A stretch of 64,000 bases of DNA from Bacteroidota bacterium. Lineage in GTDB: Bacteria; Bacteroidota; Bacteroidia; Chitinophagales; Chitinophagaceae. Below the pieces are notes generated by a model, which saw only the letters and a list, made by a program, of their open reading frames with translations, did no database searches and had not been told where the DNA came from. A program made the translations under genes and the position numbers. The DNA lies in NCBI GenBank assembly GCA_018267615.1, contig JAFDYD010000014.1, positions 1 through 64,000 of the forward strand, in the 5' to 3' direction. How positions within the stretch are numbered: position 1 is the first letter of the stretch; each line of letters starts with the position of its first letter. Positions 28,019 through 35,937 of this stretch are shown here, piece by piece.

Positions 28019-28050
28019 TTTTACTTATGTGAAACGATAATTTATGTCGC

Positions 28051-28440
28051 CTACTTAATCAAATTCACATTACTAACTCCATATCCAATTCCCGATCCGA
28101 TCAAATCAAAAATAATATCGCCGGTATCGAAATCGCGAAATGGAATAAAATATTTCTGTACGTATTCCATTCCAATTCCATATGCTGACCCGATTATGAA
28201 AATAAAAAAAAATATACGTAGCAATTTTTTTGTTGGTAAAGGTTTCGCGCTATAATAAAGGCACCATAATAAAACAAATCCGGCAAATAGTCCCATATGA
28301 ACTACTTTATCAAAATTCGGAATCGTAAATCCTTGTTCTTTTGGGAGCATCTGGCCAGGCAATGCCAGTAAAATAAAAATGATCAAAGTCCACGTAACCG
28401 CTGGATATATTTTAGCTAAATATTTTTTGAGTTTTTTCAT
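28051..28440 (-). CDS. VanZ family membrane protein
   Basis: A 129-residue protein with four predicted membrane helices and the VanZ pattern (FDKVVHMGLFAGFVLLWCLYY; GSAYGIGMEYVQKYFIPFRDFDTGDIIFDLIGSGIGYG). VanZ-like proteins are of uncertain function; the founding member gives low teicoplanin resistance, but stand-alone copies like this are widespread and not resistance genes. ATG 28440 is used; GTG/TTG codons up to 28452 are possible. It is downstream of the sigma/anti-sigma pair on the same strand. Confidence 0.85.
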   Translation of the reverse strand: MKKLKKYLAKIYPAVTWTLIIFILLALPGQMLPKEQGFTIPNFDKVVHMGLFAGFVLLWCLYYSAKPLPTKKLLRIFFFIFIIGSAYGIGMEYVQKYFIPFRDFDTGDIIFDLIGSGIGYGVSNVNLIK

Positions 28441-28505
28441 CAACACCTGCAAGAAAATAAAAAAAACCGGTAAATAATATATCCGAAGATTTTTATTTGA
28501 TGAAA

Positions 28506-29321
28506 TTATCCGGTCGTTTTTCCGACTACATAAATCGGCATCGTAGGAGCTGTACTTCCGCCTTTTGGTTCGAGTGTTATGGCAAAAGCTTGTGCATTGG
28601 GGATGTTCTTCATCTTTACCGGACCATTCTGAATATCAAATACACCTGCATCCACTGGCTGACCGTCTACAATCGCCCACAATTGATATTGTTTGTCAAC
28701 TGCTGGTTTTGGAAGATTATTTACCACCAGATATACATCTTTTGAGTTGCCGCTCCAATACACTGTCGTGTGACCACCTATCGCAGGTCCGTCTGGCGCG
28801 GCTGGTAACATTCTTACGATCGACATGGATGTATCACTGAAAATATTCAGTTGAGCCTGGTAATCCTGCACTTTTGTTTGCAGCGTCTCATTTAGTTTGG
28901 CCATTTGAGTCTGTGTTGCTACCAGGTCATCGTATTTCGAAATATATTTTCTGTATTGCGTAAAGAAATAAAAATTCATGATCGTGCTGCCGACTAACAA
29001 TATCACAGCTGCTGCTGCAACATAACGAAGCCATCCGGATTGCATAGCGGGTGATTGTTTCATCGACACCACTTTCTTGCCCTGCCTCTTATCATTTTCA
29101 ATATCGATCTCGGAAATAATTTTACTCTTCAGGTTGGCAGGAGGAGCAATGGCCTGACTGAGCAATTGTTTTTCCAGCAATTGTTCGAAAGCATCTCTGG
29201 CGGCACGCACTTCGGAATGAGCTGCGCACATCCTTTCGAATTCAGCTTTTTCTTCGGCATTGGACAATCCAAGCACGTAACTTTCAACGACACCGCTTAA
29301 TATGTATTCCTGTACATTCAC
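28506..29321 (-). CDS. RskA-like anti-sigma factor
   Basis: A 271-residue inner-membrane anti-sigma factor. The N-terminal cytoplasmic part (residues 1-85) has the ESYVLGLSNAEEKAEFERM signature of anti-sigma domains without a Cys zinc site, one membrane helix (about 97-117), a coiled coil (about 125-155) and a C-terminal periplasmic RskA domain (QLWAIVDGQPVDAGVFDIQNG; AFAITLEPKGGS). It is encoded immediately after an ECF sigma factor gene, its presumed partner; release probably follows an envelope signal. The 1-nt gap suggests translational coupling. Confidence 0.92.
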   Translation of the reverse strand: MNVQEYILSGVVESYVLGLSNAEEKAEFERMCAAHSEVRAARDAFEQLLEKQLLSQAIAPPANLKSKIISEIDIENDKRQGKKVVSMKQSPAMQSGWLRYVAAAAVILLVGSTIMNFYFFTQYRKYISKYDDLVATQTQMAKLNETLQTKVQDYQAQLNIFSDTSMSIVRMLPAAPDGPAIGGHTTVYWSGNSKDVYLVVNNLPKPAVDKQYQLWAIVDGQPVDAGVFDIQNGPVKMKNIPNAQAFAITLEPKGGSTAPTMPIYVVGKTTG

Positions 29322-29322
29322 T

Positions 29323-29862
29323 TTATTGCATATATTCTTTTAGTTGTAGCAAAGCATTCCTGATCCGCGTTTTCACGGTTCCTAAAGGGATATCCTCTAT
29401 CTGTGCGATTTCCTCGTGAGTATATCCTTTTAAATAAGCCAGTTCTATTAACACGCGATGCTCGGGTTTCAATTTTGCCAGGATTTTAGTCAATCCGATG
29501 TTGTCTATATTGGTTTGGGTTACCTGGCCACTAATATTTACGTTTTCCGGGAACCCTTGGTTTTTTTGACTGTTCTGGTAACCCTTTGAGCGAAGCGTAT
29601 CAATAGACGCATTTCGTGTGATATTCAACATCCAGGTAAATAATCTTCCTCTTGAAGCATCATAAGTCTCAATTTTCCGCCAAATATTAATGAAAACCTC
29701 TTGTAAAACATCGTTTGCAAGCTCCGTGTCTTGAACGATTTGAAGAACGATGCTGTAAAGAGCTCCGGAATAATTGTCGTACAAATAACTATATGCCTGG
29801 TTGTCGCGCTCTCTCAAAGCACTTATCAACTCCTGCTCCGTATATGTCGAGGTTATACCCAA
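29323..29862 (-). CDS. ECF RNA polymerase sigma factor
   Basis: A 179-residue sigma-70 family factor with region 2 (AYSYLYDNYSGALYSIVLQIV...AEDVLQEVFINIWRKI-like; ASRGRLFTWMLNITRNASID) and region 4 (LKPEHRVLIELAYLKGYTHEEIA, IPLGTVKTRIRNALLQLKEY), resembling SigK-type factors paired with RskA. No ATG is available near the N-terminus: the frame is closed upstream by a TAG and TTG at 29862 is the plausible start, which may keep expression low. It forms an operon with the anti-sigma gene. Confidence 0.92.
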   Translation of the reverse strand: MGITSTYTEQELISALRERDNQAYSYLYDNYSGALYSIVLQIVQDTELANDVLQEVFINIWRKIETYDASRGRLFTWMLNITRNASIDTLRSKGYQNSQKNQGFPENVNISGQVTQTNIDNIGLTKILAKLKPEHRVLIELAYLKGYTHEEIAQIEDIPLGTVKTRIRNALLQLKEYMQ

Positions 29863-29941
29863 AATCGTTGGAAAAGCTTTCTAAAATATAGATAAAAACT
29901 GGCTAAAAAAATATTTGCACGATCCGAAAAAACGGGTTGGA

Positions 29942-30322
29942 TTAACTGACCATCGAACCATATGCAGAAGCATCCATTAGCTTGTCGATGTCAGACGGGT
30001 TCGTGACGGTCATTTTAATCATCCATCCTTCACCATAAGGATCAGAGTTAACGAGCTCAGGTGCATTGGCCAATGCAGGATTGAGTTGCGTAATGGTGCC
30101 TGCTACCGGTAAGAAAAGATCCGACACGGTTTTCACAGCTTCAACCGTTCCGAAAATTGCACCTGCTTCCAATGTTTTGCCAATGGTTTCCACTTCCACA
30201 TAAACAATATCTCCCAGTTCCTTTTGCGCGAAATCCGTAATACCAATCACTGCAGTATTGCCATTTTCTATCTTGATCCATTCATGTTCTTTTGTATAAC
30301 GAAGGCCACCCGGAAAACTCAT
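29942..30322 (-). CDS. gcvH: Glycine cleavage system H protein
   Basis: Lipoyl carrier shuttling the aminomethyl group between GcvP, GcvT and GcvL. The 126 residues contain the lipoylation site K64 in [14 protein letters not shown], the N-terminal [12 protein letters not shown] motif and [20 protein letters not shown]. The other glycine cleavage genes are not nearby. A palindrome lies in its upstream region. Confidence 0.97.
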   Translation of the reverse strand: MSFPGGLRYTKEHEWIKIENGNTAVIGITDFAQKELGDIVYVEVETIGKTLEAGAIFGTVEAVKTVSDLFLPVAGTITQLNPALANAPELVNSDPYGEGWMIKMTVTNPSDIDKLMDASAYGSMVS

Positions 30323-30354
30323 AATGTTTGTGTTTTATATAGATGAATTTTTAT

Positions 30355-30405
30355 CGTGAGACGTGACAGATGAAGGTGTTTCCTCAAGTTTGTCGTCTCA
30401 CGTTT
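30355..30405. repeat. Inverted repeat of the CGTGAGACGTGA family
   Basis: CGTGAGACGTGACAGATGAA (30355-30374) pairs imperfectly with about 30384-30402 (ending in CGTCTCACG). The same words form the arms around the four-helix-bundle gene at 46364-46828. It lies upstream of gcvH, between it and the cyclophilin stop. Confidence 0.75.
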
Positions 30406-30454
30406 CGGGTGCAAAGATTATAAAAAGGTTTCAATTTGAAATGACTGATAAAAA

Positions 30455-31156
30455 TTATTTAGACCGGTTTATCAATTTCATTTTTAGAATGCGCACATCG
30501 TTCAACGGCCGGTCATAAGGTTTTCCACTTGTTTGCACAGCAGCAATCGAGTCAACCACACTCAATCCGCTAATCACCTCTCCAAATATTGTGTAGTTCT
30601 GATCAAGATGCGGTGTTCCTCCAATTGTTTTATATACCTGGCGGTATGCTTCGGGAATTTTTCTTCCTTTCATGCGATTGGTTTCTACTGAATCCAATCC
30701 TGCATCTGTAAATGTTTTTCCCTGTACAATGTAAAATTGACTACCGCTACTTGCCTTTGCCGGATTTGAATCGTCACCTTCTCTTGCTGCGGCAATAACT
30801 CCTTTGCGATGAAATAAAGATGAACGGAATTCAGCAGGAATGGTATAAGAAGGACCGCCATCGCCTAGCACACTATCTGCTTTGGCATGCTTGCTATTCG
30901 GATCTCCACCCTGAATCATAAAATTTTTGATGACACGATGAAAAAGCACACTATCAAAATAGCCTTGCTTAATGAGGCGGAGAAAATTATCACGATGTAA
31001 TGGCGTAGAATCTGATAATCGAATGATGATTGTTCCTTTCTCCGTAATCATCTCCACATCTTTTTTTAGATCATTTACTCTTAACCCGTTTGACAATTTT
31101 GGATTGCACGAAATAAATAAAACGATTGCTATCAGAATTAAAATGAGACGATACAT
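30455..31156 (-). CDS. Cyclophilin-type peptidyl-prolyl isomerase lipoprotein
   Basis: A 233-residue envelope PPIase that speeds folding at proline bonds. A short signal ends in the lipobox LFISC (C17). The cyclophilin core carries the active-site segment FHRVIKNFMIQGGDP, plus SSGSQFYIVQGK and LDQNYTIFGEV, with a ~30-residue insertion (DSVETNRMKGRKIPEAYRQV) that is common in Bacteroidota lipoprotein cyclophilins. It probably acts in the periplasm on outer-membrane or secreted proteins. Confidence 0.93.
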   Translation of the reverse strand: MYRLILILIAIVLFISCNPKLSNGLRVNDLKKDVEMITEKGTIIIRLSDSTPLHRDNFLRLIKQGYFDSVLFHRVIKNFMIQGGDPNSKHAKADSVLGDGGPSYTIPAEFRSSLFHRKGVIAAAREGDDSNPAKASSGSQFYIVQGKTFTDAGLDSVETNRMKGRKIPEAYRQVYKTIGGTPHLDQNYTIFGEVISGLSVVDSIAAVQTSGKPYDRPLNDVRILKMKLINRSK

Positions 31157-31219
31157 GCAACGATTTAATGATGATTTTTTAAAACGAATTGAATGCTAAC
31201 AGTCAGCCTTACCCGAATT

Positions 31220-31567
31220 TCAAAATCCGGTTTTTTCAAAATATAGCAAAACATGATCCTTCATAAAATTTTCCTGTTCACGTAAATCCATTACAGGCAA
31301 AACTTTCAGTTGTTTAAAATGTGGCCAGCCATCCTCATCCACGTTTTCCAATTCATAATAACCACTTTGTGCAAACAGGCTGCAAACCGCCACATGCATA
31401 AGATCCTGTTTCTGTTCTTTGGAAAATTTTTTCCTTATATCGCCGAATTCCTGTACGCCGATCAAAAACAAAATAGCTTCCATATCAGGCTTCTTGCCAA
31501 AGCGTTCGACAAGCTTTGCTTCAAGGTTCCACCACCTGGCTTGCAGATCATCCTGTACATTTTCCAT
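31220..31567 (-). CDS. Conserved small protein of unknown function
   Basis: A 115-residue, probably cytoplasmic and mostly helical protein (NVQDDLQARWWNLEAKLVERF; MEAILFLIGVQEFGDIRKKFSKEQKQDLMHVAVC). I do not recognise a named domain; the composition and clear promoter suggest a real gene. ATG 31567 is chosen because a TAnnTTTG element ends six bases upstream of it, which would exclude the longer starts at 31600 and 31612. It is divergent from the GNAT gene. Confidence 0.7.
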   Translation of the reverse strand: MENVQDDLQARWWNLEAKLVERFGKKPDMEAILFLIGVQEFGDIRKKFSKEQKQDLMHVAVCSLFAQSGYYELENVDEDGWPHFKQLKVLPVMDLREQENFMKDHVLLYFEKTGF

Positions 31568-31572
31568 AGCGG

Positions 31573-31580
31573 CAAATTTA
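31573..31580 (-). promoter_or_regulatory. -7 element almost touching the start codon of the 115-residue gene
   Basis: On the minus strand TAAATTTG ends at 31573, six bases before the ATG at 31567, implying a leaderless or nearly leaderless transcript. Confidence 0.55.
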
Positions 31581-31643
31581 ATAAAACTGCAGCGATACAT
31601 CGCCGAAAACAAAATGGCGATCTATATGCATATCTTTTTATTT

Positions 31644-31651
31644 TAGTTTTG
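31644..31651 (+). promoter_or_regulatory. -7 element almost touching the GNAT start codon
   Basis: TAGTTTTG ends six bases before the ATG at 31657, again implying a leaderless message. Together with the element at 31573-31580 it makes a compact divergent promoter pair. Confidence 0.55.
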
Positions 31652-31656
31652 TTATT

Positions 31657-32100
31657 ATGAAAAACATACTCGCGCAGAAGGATAATTTTTTTATTTCAAC
31701 AGATGAGTCAGCATTGGATATTCAATACATTCACGGGTTTATTTCTCAGTCATATTGGGCAGCAGGAATTCCGCTTGAAACATTGCAACGATCCATTAAA
31801 GGATCATTGTGTTTTGGATTGTATGATGATGAAAAACAAATTGGTTTTGCGAGAGTAGTCAGCGATAAAGCCACATTCGGATATCTCGCTGATGTTTTTG
31901 TTGATGAAAAATACCGCGGAAAAGGTCTTGGCGCCTGGATGATGAGTGTGATCATGTCGCATCCGGATTTGCAGGGATTCAGAAACTGGATGCTCGGTAC
32001 AAGAGATGCGCATGAATTATATAAGAAATTTGGATTTACGCAACTCGATCAGCCGGAGCGCATCATGCGGAAAAATGATCCGGATGTCTACAAAAGATGA
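31657..32100 (+). CDS. GNAT family N-acetyltransferase
   Basis: A 147-residue acetyl-CoA-dependent acetyltransferase. The acetyl-CoA loop is visible in LADVFVDEKYRGKGLGAWMM, with the typical Q/RxxGxG/A pattern as RGKGLG, and the C-terminal motif GTRDAHELYKKFGF. The start is fixed by the adjacent promoter. Substrate unknown. The stop is followed after one base by a 39-bp perfect palindrome arm. Confidence 0.9.
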   Translation: MKNILAQKDNFFISTDESALDIQYIHGFISQSYWAAGIPLETLQRSIKGSLCFGLYDDEKQIGFARVVSDKATFGYLADVFVDEKYRGKGLGAWMMSVIMSHPDLQGFRNWMLGTRDAHELYKKFGFTQLDQPERIMRKNDPDVYKR

Positions 32101-32101
32101 A

Positions 32102-32207
32102 ACACACACCCCGTCGGCGGTCGAAGACCCCGACGGCGGTAAAGAAATAAAATAATCTTCTTTGCATCACCGCCGTCGGGGTCTTCGACCGCCGACGGGG
32201 TGTGTGT
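32102..32207. repeat. Perfect 39-bp inverted repeat of the GTCGGCGG family (copy 2)
   Basis: Arms 32102-32140 and 32169-32207 are exact reverse complements with a 28-nt AT-rich spacer. The arm core is CACCCCGTCGGCGGTCGAAG followed by ACCCCGACGGCGGT. It differs from copy 3 at the centre (TCGAAGA against TCGCAGA) with the matching change on the other arm. It sits between the GNAT stop and the serS promoter. Confidence 0.97.
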
Positions 32208-32214
32208 GGACCTC

Positions 32215-32246
32215 TTTGCCTATCTCCTCTCCAACAATTAACTTTG
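32215..32246 (+). promoter_or_regulatory. serS promoter, complete Bacteroidota sigma-A type
   Basis: TTTG (32215-32218), a 20-nt spacer and TAACTTTG (32239-32246) match the -33/-7 consensus exactly. The leader before ATG 32263 would be about 10 nt. Confidence 0.8.
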
Positions 32247-32262
32247 CAAAAATTTTCGACAG

Positions 32263-33534
32263 ATGCTACAATTGGGATTCATAAGACAGAATACCGCATT
32301 GGTGAAGGAACGCCTGGCTATTAAAAATTTTAAAGCAATTGATCTTGTTGACGTCGTGCTGCAATTCGATGATCAAAGAAAAAAATTGCAATTAGAATCT
32401 GATACAACGCAATCGAAAATAAATACGATATCCAAAGAGATCGGCCAGTTGATGGCCAAAGGCGAAAAAGAAAAAGCAGAGGATAAAAAAAAGGAAGTAG
32501 CCGTATTAAAATCTTCTTTACAACCGATCGCCGATCAACTGCAAAAAGTCGAGTCGCAGCTAAACGATGCACTGGTTACCTTACCAAATCTTCCGGCCAA
32601 ATCTGTACCGCCTGGAAAAACTCCTGCAGAGAATATTACCATTCGTGAAGGTGGCGCCAAACCAAAATTATTTCCGGGTGCAGTTCCGCATTGGGATCTT
32701 GCAAAAAAATATAACTTGATCGATTTTGAATTGGGAAATAAAATAACCGGCAGTGGTTTCCCCTTTTATATTAATAAAGGTGCAAAATTGCAGCGTGCAT
32801 TGATCCAATATTTTTTGGATTATAATCTTGCAGCCGGTTACACCGAATATCAACCACCCCTGATGGTTAATGAAGCGACAGCTTTTGGTACGGGGCAACT
32901 GCCCGACAAAGAAGGGCAGATGTATTATATGAATGAAGATAAATACTACATGATACCTACAGCAGAAGTTCCGCTCACAAATATTTATCGCGATGAGATT
33001 GTCAAGGAAACTGATTTGCCTCTTAAGATGACAGGATATACTCCCTGCTTCAGACGAGAAGCCGGCAGTTATGGAAAAGATGTAAGAGGATTAAATCGAT
33101 TACACCAATTCGACAAAGTGGAAATTGTGCAGATAGTGCATCCAGATAAAAGTTATGAAGTGATTGAAGGAATGGTTGCTCATATAGAGAAGTTGCTGCA
33201 ATCACTCGAACTTCCCTATCGCATTTTGTTATTATGTGGAGGAGATATGTCTTTCGCTTCCGCATTAACATATGATTTTGAAGTGTACAGTGCTGCGCAG
33301 GAAAAATGGCTGGAAGTAAGTTCTGTCAGCAATTTCGAAACATTTCAAACCAACCGGATGAAGATTCGCTTCAAAGATTCCAATAATAAAACGCAATTGG
33401 TGCATTCGCTGAATGGCAGCTCGCTTGCATTGCCGAGAATTGTTGCATGTTTATTGGAGAATCATCAGACTGAAAATTCAATTGAATTACCGCCGGCATT
33501 GCATCCCTACTTCGGCAGTCCGTCAATTATATAG
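32263..33534 (+). CDS. serS: Serine--tRNA ligase
   Basis: Charges tRNA-Ser and tRNA-Sec. The 423 residues contain the N-terminal two-helix tRNA-binding coiled coil (about residues 30-100), then class II motif 2 (CFRREAGSYGKDVRGLNRLHQFDKVE) and motif 3 (NGSSLALPRIVACLLEN). TAEVPLTN, the serine-binding loop, is intact. The gene is monocistronic with its own promoter. Confidence 0.97.
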   Translation: MLQLGFIRQNTALVKERLAIKNFKAIDLVDVVLQFDDQRKKLQLESDTTQSKINTISKEIGQLMAKGEKEKAEDKKKEVAVLKSSLQPIADQLQKVESQLNDALVTLPNLPAKSVPPGKTPAENITIREGGAKPKLFPGAVPHWDLAKKYNLIDFELGNKITGSGFPFYINKGAKLQRALIQYFLDYNLAAGYTEYQPPLMVNEATAFGTGQLPDKEGQMYYMNEDKYYMIPTAEVPLTNIYRDEIVKETDLPLKMTGYTPCFRREAGSYGKDVRGLNRLHQFDKVEIVQIVHPDKSYEVIEGMVAHIEKLLQSLELPYRILLLCGGDMSFASALTYDFEVYSAAQEKWLEVSSVSNFETFQTNRMKIRFKDSNNKTQLVHSLNGSSLALPRIVACLLENHQTENSIELPPALHPYFGSPSII

Positions 33535-33649
33535 ATTACCTGGATATCAGAGTTAGCATTCACTTAACTTAAATGTTTGACAAAACGATTAGCGCAATAT
33601 TCAGCGCTCAAGTTTTATTAGTAATTTTTATTTCACAAAAACAATTGTT

Positions 33650-34257
33650 ATGAAAAGAAAAATTTTACTTGCTATTGCTGTCAGTATTTTTTTAATAGAA
33701 GGATTAAATGCTCAAATTGAAAAAAAAGACTGGCTCCTTGGAGGATCTTTAGGCATTAATATAAACAACGGAAACAACGGAAACAATGGAAATTCCAATT
33801 CAAATACAAGTATTGCTCCTCATATTGCTTATGCACTCGGGAGGAATTCAGTAATTGGATTAAATTTCAATTTCGCTATAATAAAAATGCGTACGATTTT
33901 TACAACTTGTCTTTAGGTACAAATTTGTTGTATAAAAAATTTTTTGTGATAAAAGATAGATTCGGTTGGTATGCTCAGTTAAATGGCGGTTTTGCCTGGG
34001 CAGAGTATAGTACCTTAGCTTATGATAGCTCGGGAAGTTCGCACAAAGAAAAATCAAATTATAACACGTATAATATCGGGTTTGTTCCTGGTGTTTATTA
34101 TCGCGTAAGTCCCGGTATTCTGATCAATGCTGACTGTGGGGGCATTGCGTACAATTATAACAAATCACAGAGCTTTTGGAGTTCCACCATAGCTGTTAAT
34201 TTTCTTAGCACCTTTACTTTTGGAATTGACTTTATCATATCAAGGCGCAAAAGCTAA
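33650..34257 (+). pseudogene. Frameshifted outer-membrane beta-barrel-like gene
   Basis: Two reading frames together make one plausible exported barrel protein of about 200 residues. Frame 1 (from ATG 33650) gives a signal peptide (LLAIAVSIFLIEGLNAQ), an Asn/Gly repeat (NNGNNGNNGNSNSN) and strands to about residue 74, then goes off into AIIKMRTIF and a stop at 33914. The frame from about 33874 continues as RYNKNAYDFYNLSLGTNLLY...GGIAYNYNKSQ to the stop at 34257. One missing base in the TTTC run at about 33869-33874 (AATTTC to AATTTTC) would join GLNFNF to RYNKNAYDFY. It could be a real mutation, phase variation or a sequencing error. Confidence 0.75.
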
Positions 34258-34348
34258 TTCTTCCAAACCGTGTTTTGTTATTACCGGCTTCCTGAATATG
34301 CCGGTTAAACTTTCTCCGATAATTACCGTCTTATTCCAAATTTGGATA

Positions 34349-35818
34349 ATGGTAATTTCCAATCAGCTAAAAAATCAGCATTTAATGTGGCGGGCAGGAT
34401 TCGGTCCAATGGCCGAGGATTTGGATCAATTGCAACATTTTTCCCAAAAATCATTGTTCAAAGCGCTTTTAAAATCTTCTGCTTCAACTCCGGACTATAT
34501 TGATGTTGCGGATAGTTCGCTCAAAGGATTAATGATGGGCGTAGGTGATGTTGTGAATATGCAGAAAATGGATTTATCAGATGAACAAAAAAAACAATTA
34601 CGTCAGCAGTCACAAAAGGACATAAAAAGTCTCAACCTCTCGTGGTTGAACGAAATGGTAAACAGTAATGCGCAGCTCCGTGAAAAAATGTCTTTGTTCT
34701 GGCATGGACATTTTGCTACACGAAACCTAAACATTTTTTATCAGCAACTACTGCTCGACGTTATACGAAAAAATGCTTTGGGGAATTTTGGAGATTTATT
34801 GCGCGAAGTAAGTAAGACCGCAGCAATGATTAATTTTTTGAACAACAATCAAAACAAAAAAGATCATCCAAACGAAAATTTTGCGCGAGAAGTAATGGAG
34901 CTCTTTACGATGGGCCGCGGTAATTATAGTGAGACCGATGTAAAAGAAGCAGCGCGTGCTTTTACAGGATGGGGAGCGAATCTTCGGGGGAATTTTGTTT
35001 TTAGAAAATTTCAGCACGATGACGGAACTAAAACGGTTCTTAATCAACACGGAAATTTTGATGGAGATGATGTTCTTAATATTTTATTGGAACAAAAGCA
35101 GACGGCTTATTTTATTACAAAGAAAATTTATCGCTACCTGGTAAATGATATCGCCGATGAATCGAACGTGAAATGGCTTTCAAATCGTTTTTATAATAAC
35201 AATTACGACATCAAATTATTGTTGGAAGATATTTTTACCAGTGATTGGTTTTATGATATAAAGAATATTGGAAGCCACATCAAATCACCTATTGAATTGA
35301 TTGCGGGTATACGCAGGATATTGCCTATGGAAATTCAAAACGAAGAATCGCAATTACTGCTGCAAAGATTATTGGGGCAGTTATTATTTTATCCGCCAAA
35401 CGTTGCAGGATGGCCAGGCGGTATGAATTGGATCGATAGCTCTACGCTGATGTTTCGCTTGCGAATTCCGCAAATCGTTTATAGTGCGGATGAATTTCAG
35501 ATGAAACCGAAAGACGATGATGACCAGATGATGGGGATGAGAGATTTTAATGAAAATGGAATCGATACAAAATCACGTCTTAAAGTAAAGGGTGCTCAGA
35601 TGATCAATGCAAAAATTAACTGGGATGCATACCTGAAAAAATTCAATGACACACCAAGGGAAAAATTACCGGCGGCAATCGCTTTGTCATTGTTACAAAC
35701 TCCTTCCTCAATCAACGATGATATTTTGAATAAATACATTGATATCTCGAGCAGGGAAAGTTTTATAAAAACGATGACCATTCAATTGATGAGTACGCCG
35801 GAGTATCAGTTGTGTTGA
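34349..35818 (+). CDS. DUF1800 family protein
   Basis: A 489-residue protein of the DUF1800 family, recognisable from HLMWRAGFGP, MSLFWHGHFATRN, FAREVMELFTMGRGNYSETDVKEAARAFTGW-type helices and NVAGWPGGMNWIDSSTLMFRL. The family is typically encoded beside a DUF1501 protein, as here, and is thought to act in the envelope, but no reaction is known. No clear signal peptide is visible from ATG 34349; longer starts (to 34220) overlap the broken barrel gene. A perfect palindrome separates it from its DUF1501 partner. Confidence 0.88.
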   Translation: MVISNQLKNQHLMWRAGFGPMAEDLDQLQHFSQKSLFKALLKSSASTPDYIDVADSSLKGLMMGVGDVVNMQKMDLSDEQKKQLRQQSQKDIKSLNLSWLNEMVNSNAQLREKMSLFWHGHFATRNLNIFYQQLLLDVIRKNALGNFGDLLREVSKTAAMINFLNNNQNKKDHPNENFAREVMELFTMGRGNYSETDVKEAARAFTGWGANLRGNFVFRKFQHDDGTKTVLNQHGNFDGDDVLNILLEQKQTAYFITKKIYRYLVNDIADESNVKWLSNRFYNNNYDIKLLLEDIFTSDWFYDIKNIGSHIKSPIELIAGIRRILPMEIQNEESQLLLQRLLGQLLFYPPNVAGWPGGMNWIDSSTLMFRLRIPQIVYSADEFQMKPKDDDDQMMGMRDFNENGIDTKSRLKVKGAQMINAKINWDAYLKKFNDTPREKLPAAIALSLLQTPSSINDDILNKYIDISSRESFIKTMTIQLMSTPEYQLC

Positions 35819-35830
35819 AAGAAAAATGTT

Positions 35831-35921
35831 CATTCACCCCGTCGGCGGTCGCAGACCCCGACGGCGGTTGAACCTAAAACTACACCGCCGTCGGGGTCTG
35901 CGACCGCCGACGGGGTGAATG
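35831..35921. repeat. Perfect 38-bp inverted repeat of the GTCGGCGG family (copy 3)
   Basis: 35831-35868 and 35884-35921 are exact reverse complements with a 15-nt loop. Compared with copy 2, both arms carry the paired change A to C / T to G in the centre and a different outer end (CATTCACCCC instead of ACACACACCCC). It lies inside a presumed two-gene operon. Confidence 0.97.
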
Positions 35922-35937
35922 GAAAAAAATAAACGCT

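Larger units (their letters stand above)
27503..28050. other. 548-nt intergenic stretch with terminator and palindrome
   Basis: No convincing protein gene. It contains an intrinsic terminator at 27829-27858, more than 300 nt after the preceding stop codon, and a TTGAATATT-type palindrome at 27910-28018. The distance raises the possibility of an independent small transcript ending at that terminator (roughly 27700-27858); a TATAATAAATTG sequence at about 27752-27763 could be promoter-like but is not a clean match. Confidence 0.4.

Noticed and set aside
15886..35921. Insertion sequence ends
   Set aside because: The GTCGGCGG inverted repeats enclose only 15-51 nt, no transposase is present and no target-site duplication was seen.
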